The position numbers were made by a program, and so were the translations under genes. A model generated the notes under the pieces. That model searched no databases, had not been told where the DNA came from, and saw only the letters and a program-made list of their open reading frames with translations. 64,000 bases of DNA from Prionace glauca (lineage: Eukaryota; Chordata; Chondrichthyes; Carcharhiniformes; Carcharhinidae), in contig CM075729.1 in assembly GCA_037974335.1 (NCBI GenBank), positions 118,984,434 to 119,048,433 on the forward strand. Direction: 5' to 3'. This document shows, in pieces, positions 53,247 through 64,000 of this stretch (its first letter is position 1; every line of letters begins with the position of its first letter).

Positions 53247-53634
53247 ATTGAGAAAATTATTTCTGCTGAAAACCTTCCCAAAATCTGGGTTTCCCAAACA
53301 TTTCCAGTTTGCCCTCCAAAGAGTATTGAAGGAACCCTTGGGAAACATCCTTATTGTTTGAACTGATCCATTTCAAAAAATGATTGCTTCCATGCAATAA
53401 GTACAAACATTCAAAAACCTAATTTAAAAACCTATTTTTAATATGTATATATGTGCTATAATGTAAAAGTTTTCTTGTAAAAATCCTCCTGAGCTGAGGC
53501 TTTCCCATTTTCTCCCGTGGGCTTTCAAAGCTCATCTCATCCACAATTTCTACCTTTCCCTTAACCACTTTTTAATTCAACTTCTGATCATTCCACTTCC
53601 TTCCCTGGATTCGATTTCAAACACATACTCTCAC
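53247..53634 (+). other. Probable 3' UTR / flank of the receptor gene
   Basis: AT-rich unique sequence after the last exon. It contains no repeat that I recognise and no AATAAA; an AATAAG occurs near 53396. The UTR may run on through SINE copies to the AATAAAG near 55081, but this cannot be shown from sequence alone. Confidence 0.3.
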
Positions 53635-53980
53635 ATCCAAAGGTGTGCGGGTTAGGTTGATTGGCCATGTTAAATTGCCCTTTAGTGTCAGGGGACTAGC
53701 TAGTGCAGAAGGTCATTCAGCCCATCAAGAATGCGCCAACCAAAATCCCATCCAGTCTCTTCCTGTACTCCCAGATATTTATCCTGCTAATCCCCTGACA
53801 CTTGGGTCATAATATCATGGCCAATCAGCCTAACCTGCACGTCTTTGGACTGAGAGGAAACTGGAACACCTGGAGGAAACCCACACAGACATGGGGAGAG
53901 CATGCAAACTCCGCTCAGACAGTCACCCAAGGCTGGAATTGAATCTGGGTCCCAGGGGCTGTGAGGCAGCAATGTCATAA
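53635..53980. mobile_element. HE1-like SINE body (+, 53635-53702) joined to an inverted copy (53703-53980)
   Basis: ggtgtgcgggttaggttgat in the first; the second runs from its tail (agtgcagaaggtcattcagc) to the head region. Confidence 0.65.
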
Positions 53981-55172
53981 TGCCATTGTCAAGTGACAGT
54001 GATCTTTCCCCATTGCCCCAACCTTCAGTGCACCCCTCAGCATGCTGGCCTCTGGAATGTACCAGTCTGCAACATTGGTTCAGTGACAACTCTTTGCCCT
54101 GATTGGGGGCAGAGGTGGTTGGTGCCAATTGGTAGTGCCCACTGGGCACTCTGGCACTGCCCAGCAGGCAGCCTGGCAGTGTCAAAGAGCTGGGGTATGT
54201 GGACGTGGGGCCTGAGGGCCCAAGCTTGAGAAGAGGGGGGAGACAAACAGACAGGAGCTTGTGGAAGAGGAGGGAATTTATAGTGAGGGGTGGCAATTGG
54301 GGGGTTGACTGGTGAGGGCAGTGATTGAGGGGAATGTTTGGAACTCTGCAGGGATGGCAAGGGGGGGTGGGGGGCTGTGTGGTGTCCTGGGGCAGTATGG
54401 CAGGCATGGGGACAATGCCTGAGATGGCAATGGGGGAAGTGGGATGTCCGTGGGAGGGACTGTGCACAGTTTACTGGGAGATTAGGCTCCTGTGTGGTGC
54501 ATTCAGCAGCACACCTCACAGGTGAGCTCAGGCTCCAGCCCCACCTACTGGCGAGACTCACATGAAGGATCCATTTTTGCAACTTGCCATAAATTTGTAT
54601 TACTACCTGATTGAAAAAACCAGCAAGAAAACCTACCGTTTTCTCTCCTGTTTGACACTCTCTTTCAGAAAATTCCGCCCACTAACTTGGGTTCAGAGCA
54701 GAGCGTATCTTAAAAGGGACTTGTATAATATTCCAACTTTTCAAGTTCTTCCTTGTTAAAACTAGTGGCCCGAATCTTCCACCGTCTTTTGAGCCAGGGT
54801 TCCATTCTGAGATCTTTCTATTCAGCTGCAACACCAACTATAATGGTAACAATTTTGATATCTTCCAATCCCACTTGTTCAGGATGGGGGGAATATGCTG
54901 TCACACCCTCAAGATTGATACCCAACATTTCAGACCTGTTTAATTGGTATAATATCTTCATTAACTCAAATCCTTATTAGTGACTGTATTTAGAAGCCAT
55001 TTTCCTCTGGTTACTCGGAATGGATTATTTTGCTTTTAAAACAACAGGTAGAGCAGTGAAGCTGCTTAATGTCTCAAAATCAATAAAGTTTACACTGCAC
55101 TAATGTAAAATAGATCTCAAACAGGTAGTCCTTAAAAGTTAGAATGAGTTTATATCAAATAAAGGTGCATAA
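53981..55172. other. No gene recognised
   Basis: 53985-54560 is G-rich on + with long open frames in several readings but low-complexity proline/histidine-rich translations, so not convincing. Part (ggcactgcccagcaggcagc) recalls 61200-61260. The rest is unique. Confidence 0.4.
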
Positions 55173-56030
55173 CAGTTTACTTATTAGTGTCACAAGTAGA
55201 CTTACATTGACACTGCAATGAAGTTACTGTGAAAACACACTCTGGTGTCTGTTCGGGTACACTGAGGGGAGAATTTAGCTTGGCCGATGCACCTAATTTG
55301 CACATCTTTCAGACTGTGGGATGAAACCCATACAGACACGGGAAGAACATGCAGACTCTGCGCAAACAGTAACCCAAGCTGTGAACTGAACCTGGGTCCC
55401 TGATGCTGTGAAGCAGCATTGTGTCACCGTGCTGCCCCGAGTGTCTAAAGCATTAGTTTATATACTAGTCAGGATTATGCAGTCACAAATCCAGTCAGAA
55501 ACTATTACAAAGAATATTTATAATGTAAGGAATGCTTTGTAACAAATTCAATTGTTTTTTGTCCTGAAATATTACAAATTAAAACTAACTGAATGAAGAG
55601 TGATGAAGGAATATTTGAAGAATAGGTTTAGAGGGAATAAGATCGTTGGTCTAGGTGCCTATTTAATAATTAATATTCTTCAGTGCCGACAAACAATTTA
55701 TATTCTTAGGTGCTTGGACGGGGTGGCATGGGGGTACACTGGTTAGCACTGCTGCCTCACAATGCCAGGGACCCGGGTTTGATTCCCAGCTTGCGCCACT
55801 GCCTGTGTGGGAGTTTGCACATTCTCCCTGTGGCTGCGTGGGTTTTCTCCGGGTATTCCGTGTCCTCCCACAGTTGGAAAGACGTGCTAGTTAGGTACAT
55901 TGGCCATGCTAAATTCTCCCTCAGTGTACCCGAACAGGCACCAGAGTGTGGCGAATAGAGGATTTTCACAGTAACTTCATTGTAGTGTTAATGAAAGCCC
56001 ACTTGTGACACTAATAAATCAGCTTTAAAC
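55173..56030. mobile_element. Two HE1-like SINE copies: - (55173-55440) and + (55720-56030)
   Basis: Both carry the alternative tail (acttcattg(c/t)agtgttaatg in sense). Confidence 0.8.
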
Positions 56031-56341
56031 TTTGTTACAATTTATATCCTTAAGTGCCTGAATAAAATCTATATTTGTAGGCATAGATATTATGTGATGA
56101 ATTTGTATGAATGTATTCTTATATGATCATAAAGGGTACGCATGTCAGTTCCACCATGTTAACAGAAGTGCAGGATACTAAAATGATACAAAAGGGATAC
56201 TGTCTGGGTTAGTACGTTCCTGGACACAATTTGCTGGCTTAATCACAAGCTTGTGTACAACAGCAGAGACAGTTATCACTGGTAGCTGGTACCAGCCCAC
56301 GGTCCAAGGTCTCGGATGGAAGCTAGACATGTCAGATTAGA

Positions 56342-58862
56342 ACATAACATAAGATTTAGGAGCCGGAGTAGGCCATCTAGCCTACCCTGCCTTCGAGCCT
56401 GCCCTAATCTCAACAAGATCATGGCTGATCTGAAGTGGCTCAGTTCCACTTCCCCGCTTTCTCCCCATAACCCTTAATCCCCTTGCCTATCAAAAACCTA
56501 TCTACCCGCTTCTTAAAAATATTTAGCGAGGCAGCCTCCACCACTTCAACGGGCAGAGAATTCCAGAGATTCACCACCCTTTGAGTGAAGAAGTTCCTCC
56601 TCAACTCCGTTCTAAACCGCCCCCCCTTTATCTTGAGGCTGTGCCATCTAGTCCTGCTGTCCTTTCTGAGCAGGAAGAACCTCTCTACCTGTACCCTATC
56701 CATCCGTTTCATCGTCTTATATGTCTCACTGAGAACTCCCCTCATCCTTCTAAACTCTAACGAGTACAAGCCCAGTCTATTCAGCCTCTCCTCATAGCTC
56801 AACCCCCTCAACTCCGGTATCAGCCTAGTGAACCTCCTCTGCACTCCCTCCAAGGCCAAAATATCCTTGCGCAGTGCGGCGACCAAAACTGCACACAGTA
56901 CTCCAGCTGCGGCCTCACCAGTGCCCTGTACAGTTGCAGCAAGACCTCCCTACTTTTATATTCAATCCCCCTCGCTATGAAGGCCAGCATCCCATTCGCC
57001 TTCCTGACCACCTGCTGCACCTGTAGGCTGGGTTTTTGCGACTCATGCACAAGGACCCCCAGGTCCCTCTGCACCATAGCATGCTGCAGCTTTTCGCCCT
57101 GTAAGTAATAGTCCTTCCTACCATTATTCCTACCAAAGTGGATAACCTCACGCTTTCCAACATTGTATTCCATCTGCCAGGTCCTTGCCCACTCGCTCAG
57201 CCTATCTAGATCCCTCTGCAGACTTTCCACACCCTCTGCACAATTTGCTATTCCACTTATCTTTGTGTCATCAGCAAATTTCGACATCCTACACTCGGCT
57301 CCCTCCTCCAGATCATCTATAATGGTAAATAGCTGAGGCCCCAGCACTGATCCCTGGGGCACTCCACTAGTCACCAATCGCCAATCCGAATAGCACCCAT
57401 TGACACCCACTCTCTACCTCCTATTTGACAGCCAATCCCTTATCCACGCTAACACCCTACCTGCAACTCCATGCCTCCAACCTTCTGTAACAACCTTTTT
57501 GTGCGGCACCTTATCAAACGCCTTCTGAAAATCGAGAAACACCACATCCACCGGTTCCCCTCTATCCACCGCACTAGACACATCCTCATAGAATTCCAAT
57601 AAATTCGTCAGACACGACTTCCCCTTAACAAAACTGTGCTGCGTCTGCTCTATAAAACAATTCTTCTCAAGATGCCTCGCTATTTTCTCCTTGATTACGG
57701 ATTCAAGCATTTTTCCTACAACAGACTTTAAACTAACCGGCCTATAATTCCCTGCCTTTTGCCTGCTACCCTTTTTAAACAGCGGCGTAACATTAGCCGT
57801 TTTCCAATCTTCCGGCACTTCCCCGGAATCCAACGAGGTTTGGAAAATAATCACCAAAGCATCCACTTTCACCTCTGCCATTTCCTTCAGAACCCTTGGA
57901 TGCATTCCATCCGGTCCTGGGGACTTGTCCACCATCAGTCCCTCTAGTCTGTCGAGCACTGCCTCTCTAGTAACAATGATCTCATTTAAGCCCTCCACTC
58001 CTACCATCTTTCCATCGTTAACACCCGGCAAACTATTTGCGTGCTCCTCCGAAGACCGAAGCAAAAAAGTTATTCAAGGCCTCAGCCATTTCCTCATCCC
58101 CCACCACTAAATCCCCCCCCTCTCATCCTCTAAGGGTCCAACATTCACCCTAGCCAGCCTCCTCCTTTATATATATTTATAAAAACTCTTACTATCCTTT
58201 TTTATATTTAGCGCTAGCCTAGCTTCATAGTTTATCCTTCCTTTCTTTATCAACTTCTTCGTCATTCTTTGTTGATATTTAAACCTCTCCCAATCCTCTT
58301 CTCACCCACTACTCTTAGCCACTCTAAACGCATCAGCTTTTAATTTAATACTCTCCTTTATCTCCTTCATTATCCACAGCTGATTATCTCTTCTACGATC
58401 CTTTTTTACCATTGGAATAAATTTCTGCTGAGCACCAAGAAAGATCTCCTTAAAGATCCTCCACTGTTCCTCAGCAGACCTACCTCCCAATCTACTCCCC
58501 CAATCTATATTCGCCAATTCCTCTCTCATCTTAACGTACTCCCATCTGTTCAAACAAAGGACACAGGTCCGGGTTCCTACTTTCTCCTCCTCCATCTGCA
58601 TCAGAAACTTCACCATACAATGATCACTCTTCCCAAGAGGATCCTTCACCACAAGGTCCCTAATTCTACCTGCCTCATTACATAACACCAGATCTAAGAT
58701 AGCTTGCTCCCTCGTCGGCTCCAACACACACTGTTCAAGGAAACTATCCCGACAGCATTCCAAGAACTCTTCCTCAAGCCCACCACGTCCAACATGGGTT
58801 GACCAATCAATATCCCCCGTAATTATCGTCGTTCCATTCCTGCATGCAGCATTTATTAGGGA
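56342..58862 (-). mobile_element. CR1-like LINE, subfamily A, 2.5 kb, endonuclease end to tail
   Basis: Most complete copy in the window. - strand frames: 58868-58302 (endonuclease end, [20 protein letters not shown]), 58064-57414 ([30 protein letters not shown]), 57410-56820 (GVPQGSVLGPQLFT; FADDTKISG) and 56886-56440 (C terminus). 5'-truncated in the endonuclease; a handful of frame changes. The tail is degenerate. Confidence 0.9.
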
Positions 58863-59311
58863 GGGCATTCATAGAAAATGATAAGGGGGGGGGGGGGGGC
58901 ACCAGACAAGGAGTATTCTAAACTCAAGGACTCTAGATGGGAGAAAAGAAGATAATATTAATGAGGTACCATGAGCTGTGTCCATGAGATGATGAGCTGA
59001 TCACACACAAGCCCGCTTTATATAATGCCTTTTTTCATGTAGTCTATAATCAATATTATTGGTTAAGGTCCAGCCATGATAGACTGTGTAAATGTTTGGA
59101 AAATATATAAGAATGGATGTATTTTCTTTGTTCGTCAGAGAGAGGCACTGGGCTTTAACAGAAGCCATCTTCCCGCTGGCAAAAATAAACGAGGACCAAC
59201 CCTGACCGTTGAGTGATTTCTTTGAGAATCTCTCCTACTAACAAAGAACATGGCTGCTGTTATTCTACCTCCTTTTACATTATCTCTAACTTTCCTTTGC
59301 TGATGTTTTAT
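58863..59311. other. No gene recognised
   Basis: G15 run, then unique AT-rich sequence. Confidence 0.4.
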
Positions 59312-59800
59312 TGTTTGATTTGATTTATTATTGTCACATGTATTAGGATGGAGTGAAAAGTATTGTTTCTTGTGCGCCACACAGACAAAGCATACCGTTC
59401 ATAGGAGACAAGGAAAGGAGAGGGTGCAGAATGTAGTGTTACAGTCATAACTAGGTTGTAGAGAAAGATCAACTTAATATAAAGTAGGTTCATTCAAAAG
59501 TCTGATGGTGGCAGGGAAGAAGCTGTTTTTGAATCAATTGATACATATTCTCAGACTTTTGTATCTTTTTCCCGATGGAAGAAAGTGGAAGAGAATATGC
59601 AAGGGGTCCTTGATTATACTGGCTGCTTTTCTGAGCGCGGAGTCAATGGATGGGAAGCTGGTTTGTGTGATGGACTGGGCTTTGGAATTTTGGTGTTGCT
59701 TGCCCTAGTCCAATGCCAGCATCTCCACATCATGGCTACCATCGACACTGCAAACTTCTGGCTCCAAGTAGCGAGGATCTCCAAGAAGAGTGTTAGGAGA
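59312..59800 (+). mobile_element. TTTGATTTGATT-ended repeat joined to a Penelope-like start
   Basis: 59312-59705 matches 28078-28475. 59706-59800 begins ccaatgccagcatctccaca and opens the frame MATIDTANFWLQVARISKKS, as at 47310. Confidence 0.6.
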
Positions 59801-59922
59801 CTTCTTACTAAAATAAGATTAACAGGGAGCTCTTCAGCAGTTGACCTGAAATTAACTCATGGAAATTACCTCTATGGTTGATTAAAAATCCCAAGATGTC
59901 TTTCTCTATCAAAACTTGGTTA

Positions 59923-60161
59923 TGATGTGGAGATGTCGAAGTTGGACTGGGGTAAACACAGTAAGAAGTCTCACAACACCAGGTTAGAGTCCAACAGGTT
60001 TATTTGGTAGTAAACCCACAAGCTTTCAGGGTTTGCCCCTTCGTCAGGTGAATGGCTCTCACCTGCCATTCACCTGACAAAGTGACAAACCCCGAAAGCT
60101 TGTGGGTTTACTATCAAATAAACCTGTTGGACTCTAACCTGGTGTTGTGAGACTTCTTACT
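59923..60161. mobile_element. Palindromic (Penelope-like?) element, 239 bp
   Basis: Flanked by aaaacttggtta at 59911-59922 and 60162-60173. Two inverted arms around about 60060. Confidence 0.85.
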
Positions 60162-60354
60162 AAAACTTGGTTAAGCAGTTTTACATTATATCAAATACAT
60201 TTTCTATCTGCTATAGTTTAAAAAGTTGATATTTTATTTTGTTGATCAATTAATATATTTTGATTGTATGCAAATGAAACCTAATCATTAAACATCAATT
60301 TCTCTTTAGGACCGTTTAAGATAAAGAAGAAAGGATCTTGAGAATGTGATAACC

Positions 60355-60522
60355 ACAAGTCCAAAAATATGCAGGTTGGGTAGATTGACCATGCTAAATT
60401 TCCCCTTAGTGTCAGGGAGACTACTTAGGGTAAATACATGGGGTCTAGGTGGGATTGTGGTCATTGCAGACTCGATGGGCCAAATGGCTTCCTTCAGCAC
60501 TGTAGGATTCTATGATTCAAAG
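60355..60522 (+). mobile_element. HE1-like SINE, 3' half
   Basis: gtccaaaaatatgcaggttg to agcactgtaggattctatga. Confidence 0.75.
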
Positions 60523-62083
60523 TGGGTTTCCTGTCCTCCAAACACTAGTGATCAACGTAATCTCCCAGGCTGAAGAAATTGGGTCAGATATACAGAAGGA
60601 ATAGTTCATTACAGACTAAGTCATGGCTAGCTCAACTGAAAAGGCAGAAGCATTCATTATTTTTTATATGAATTAAGTAGCTAATCCCGCAATCGATGAA
60701 TATGTAGAGCTGGAATTTTCACCGACACGCAAGGTTGGCTGTGGCACAAGAAGAGAAGTTAACAATCACAGAAAGATTATACCCCAACAAAACTTACCGC
60801 CGTAATGAAAAAGGTCGAGCTTTAGCAAAGGAATTTGAAATGGGTTGGGTGTGAGCTTACTGGCTCACTGCACCCATCGATTAGCGTGGTGATCCAGGAA
60901 GATAGTGTGAGAGGCCAAATATCTTTTTGGCCCTGTTTTGCCAGTGAGAACAGCTTCATGCCCAGAAAGGGCGCAAATCTCATTACTGTTAACTACCTGC
61001 ATCTTCATATGTTAGCAGGTCAGGCACGGCTGCATCCACCCTTTCTGATGCTTCCAATCTCTCCGGTGAGACATCATGCCAGAGAGAGTCACTGCTCTGC
61101 AGTAGCGGAAACCGGGTATCATGGCCACGGTAGGGGGGATGGGAGGCCATTGAGGTTTCTGGGCAATCGGGGCATATCTGGACAATGTATATTAAGCAGA
61201 GCCCGCCTAGCACCCTGGCTGTGCCCGACTGGCATCCTGGCAGTGCCCAGTGGAGTACCGTAAGTGTGCCAAGAGCAGTGTAAAGGGGTCTATGACAGGG
61301 GGCTATGTATGGGAGGAGGGATATTCACAAAGACTAGGAGCCTATGCAGGGGAAGAACCTATGCAAAGATGGGGAGGGTTTGTGCATAGGGAAGAGTCAT
61401 GTGAGGGGAGGGTAGTGCAGGGGAAGATACTTCTGGAGGATCATGCAAGGATGGGTTGCAGAAGGAGTCATGGGGGGGTGGTGGCAGGGAATGTCAGGGG
61501 TCTGCCAGGGAACTCATTGGGAGAGTTTGGATGCCCCGATGCTGGAGAACAATATTGGTGTGTGGGCTAACAATGCCAAGATGAAGGGGAAGAGAGTAGG
61601 AGGTCTCCCAGTTCAACAGCAGTTTGGGGCACCTTTCAGAATGGTGCTTGAACTCTCTGAAGCCAGCTTCATTGGCCCCCCCCCCCATACTGGTGAAAAG
61701 CTCTCAAGCTGTCAAAAAATGGACAGAGTGCCAGAAGAGTGCAGTGCACGGAGAGCTCTCATTTTCTCACCCTTATGACTCTTCAAAATTTGGGGGGAGA
61801 ATTCCATCCCTAACCTAAAATAATTTATGGAAATGCATTTAGCAACAGGTTTTGACATGAAACATTGTCAAGATGTTATCCAACTTAACCAAACCACAAA
61901 GAGTGGCTGGGAATTCCAATACTTACAAGCTGAACTGGGCACTGAGGTAACACAGGATTATAACAGTACAAAGGTGGTGCAAATCATACAGTAGCGTAAA
62001 GATACATGCATTTAATTGGGGAGAATTTAAGATGTAAAACTAGTTTGAAGTATCTTAGGGGGACTTTGGTGGGATTCTTCCAA
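60523..62083. other. No gene recognised
   Basis: Several mid-length open frames, none with a recognisable domain. Purine-rich from 61270 to 61600. Confidence 0.4.
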
Positions 62084-62392
62084 TTCTAGAATCCCTACAA
62101 GAGGCAATTTGGCCCATTGAGTCTGAACTGACAACAATCCCACCCAGGCCCTATTCCCGTGAGCTTGTGCATTTACCCTGTTCATCCTCCTGATACTAAA
62201 GATCAATTTGGCATGGCCAATCAACCTAACCTGCACATCTTTTGAGTGTGGGAGGAAACCAGAGCACGCAGATGAAACCAAAGCAGACACTGGGAGGATG
62301 TGCAAATTCCACACAGTGACCCGATGCCAGAATTGAACCCAGGTCCCTGGCGTTGTGAACCAGCAGTGCTAACCGCTGTGCCTTCCCAATTG
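62084..62392 (-). mobile_element. HE1-like SINE
   Basis: Inverted copy with tail at 62090 and head ending ...gctaaccgctgtgccttccc. Confidence 0.8.
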
Positions 62393-62504
62393 TTGCCACA
62401 GCTGAGATCACAAGCAAAGACAGAAATGGACTAATAACTGTGGCTCTCTCTAAAAGGATGTACTTTTATCCATCGGGGAGTGCTTTTACCAAATGGGTGA
62501 TTTT

Positions 62505-63285
62505 TTAAAAAAAAACACTTTCATGAGATTTGAGCATTCGTGGCAAGGCCAACATTTATCGCCCATCCCTAATTGCCCTTGAGAAGGTGGTGGTAAGCTG
62601 ACTTCCTTAATTGCTGCAGTCCATCTGGTGCAGGGACATATGATGTTGTGAAGAAGGGTGTTCTAGAATTCTGACCCACAGACAGTGAAGGAACCAATGG
62701 CACAGTTCAAAATCAGGATGGTGCATGGCTTGGAGAGGAGCTTGTAGGTGGTGGTGCCACCATTGGGTCTATTGTTCCATTTCTTCTAAGTAGAAGTTGC
62801 AGTTTGGAAGGTCCTGCCAAGTGGACATTGATAAGTTACTGCATCTTGCAGCTCCAACATTGCTCAAGAGTTGGATTGAGTTGAATTGCTTTGGTGTCCG
62901 AGGATACGTGAATGGTACTGATCATTGTACAATCATCAGTGAATATCCCTACTTCTCGTTGGAGTGAAGGTCATTGATGAAGTAACTGAGGATGGTGGGC
63001 CAGGACACTACCCTGAGGAACTCCTGACAGCATGTCCTGGCACTGAGATGGTTGGCCTCCCACAAGCCACGTGATCTGCCTTTGTGCTAAGTGTGACTCC
63101 AACCTGTTGAGAGATTTCCTCTGATTTTTATTGACCAAAGAGTTGCAGGGGTGAGGAACTTGAAGGTTTTGGTGCAGAATTAGAGTGGTTTTCTGCTTCA
63201 GTGTTCTGGGAACTACAGTGGAACTTTCCATTTGGTCTTTATGATGGTTACAGAGGGTAAAATTGACCAAATCAGTTTTTTAAAA
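62505..63285 (-). mobile_element. LINE2 3' part including RT
   Basis: The - strand frame 63270-62971 has SLNRLESHLAQRQ and the RT motif SGVPQGSV. The 3' end near 62540 (catttatcgcccatccctaa in inverse) matches the LINE2 tail. Confidence 0.7.
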
Positions 63286-63289
63286 AATT

Positions 63290-63645
63290 GTGCATGGGAT
63301 ATGGGTGTTGCTGGCTGGGCCAATGTTTATTGCCCATCCTTAATTAGCTGAGGGCAATCGAGAGTCAACCACATCATCGTAGCTCTGGAGTCATGTGTAG
63401 GGCAGACCAGGTAAGGATGACAGATTTCCTTCCCTAACAGACATTGGTGAACCAGATGGGTTTTAAATGACAATCGACAATGGTTTCATGGTCATCGTCA
63501 GACTTCCAATTTCAGATTTTTATTCAATTCCAACTTCACCATCTGCTGTGGTGGGATTCGAAACCTGGTCCCCAGAATATTAGCCTGGGTCTCTATATTA
63601 CTAGTCCTGTGACAATATCACTAAGGAGAGTGGGGTGGCAGTGGC
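63290..63645 (-). mobile_element. SINE2, nearly full length
   Basis: Tail (aatgtttattgcccatcctt in inverse) to the tRNA-like head (actagtcctgtgacaatatc in inverse, with gggattcgaaacctgg as the B-box side). It abuts the LINE2 fragment. Confidence 0.75.
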
Positions 63646-64000
63646 ATTTCACATTGAAAGGCAGAGTGTTGATTTACAGCACCCACCAGCCTCTCTGTCT
63701 TTTTAAATTGTAAAAAGACAGTTTGATTGAGAGTGAGACACTTTCATTGATGTACAATTATGGACTGGATTTTTTGGATGGCAGGACTCCCCCTCTTCTC
63801 TATGGAATCTCTTCATCAAAAAGTCCTATCACATTTTTTCCAAAGAGGCTTTCTTGATAGCCCTAGATTGGGCATCATTGGGCAAAATATTTTTGCACTT
63901 TTTCCAGTGTGTCTTTTGTTGCAATATGGAGAAGAGAAATTCTATACCCAGCGCGGTGCCATCAATAAATTCTGATTGATAGTATACTACAAAATTTCTG

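Noticed and set aside
53787-54582. Long - strand frames rich in P, H and S
   Set aside because: They arise from a G-rich, low-complexity stretch; overlapping frames are equally long and no domain is visible.
60835-61263. 142-codon frame
   Set aside because: No recognisable domain, no splice context, and composition like an old repeat.
1-64000. CRISPR arrays, operons, functional tRNA/rRNA genes, origins
   Set aside because: None seen. Direct repeats here are SINE and LINE copies, and the tRNA-like heads belong to SINEs.

Overview
This is vertebrate genomic DNA, most likely from a cartilaginous fish (a shark or ray). It is dominated by short interspersed repeats that carry a tRNA-like head and a CR1-type tail, as described for the elasmobranch HE1 SINEs. 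CR1-like LINEs are present in several subfamilies, and the rest includes long, repeat-filled introns with vertebrate splice signals. There are no bacterial operons, CRISPR arrays or functional RNA genes. Species and chromosome cannot be told from the sequence.

The one convincing host gene lies on the + strand from about 24.98 to 53.25 kb. Seven exons, all beginning and ending in phase 1, encode two immunoglobulin domains (24977-25282 and 31615-31878) and then five single transmembrane segments, one per exon (34832, 35659, 36963, 40168, 44805). Candidate cytoplasmic-tail exons follow at 47829 and 53184. The ectodomain resembles the CD2/SLAM/HEPACAM group: a first domain without the usual cysteine pair, and a second with a ...[10 protein letters not shown]-type end. 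The membrane part is laid out like CD47 (five helices, one exon each, positive-inside topology, short tail). I do not know a named family that combines the two, and this is the best candidate for something undescribed. The signal-peptide exon was not found. The tail exon as written hits an early stop, while another frame stays open and joins cleanly to the 53184 exon.

Region by region. 0-2.6 kb: the 5' half of a CR1 LINE (ORF1 with esterase, then endonuclease) on the - strand. 2.6-8 kb: LINE and SINE fragments, a tRNA-Lys-like relic and a coiled-coil exon relic. 7.8-8.25 kb: a CpG-richer patch with a possible short first coding exon. 8.4-24.9 kb: layered SINE/LINE insertions, a 220-bp near-perfect inverted duplication (14870 and 16707), U2 snRNA-like fragments and palindromic elements. 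25-53 kb: the receptor gene with repeat-laden introns, including a nearly full CR1 at 32.7-34.7 kb. 53-64 kb: 3' flank, a 2.5-kb CR1 copy on the - strand, another palindromic element and SINEs.

The repeats form two visible SINE-LINE partnerships (HE1-like with CR1; a second SINE with a second LINE), each sharing a 3' tail. A third group is palindromic, 180-290 bp long, flanked by 10-12 bp target duplications, and associated with a Penelope-like reading frame. Nested insertions let several of these be ordered in time. Boundaries of repeats are given to within roughly 5-30 bases and were read by eye.
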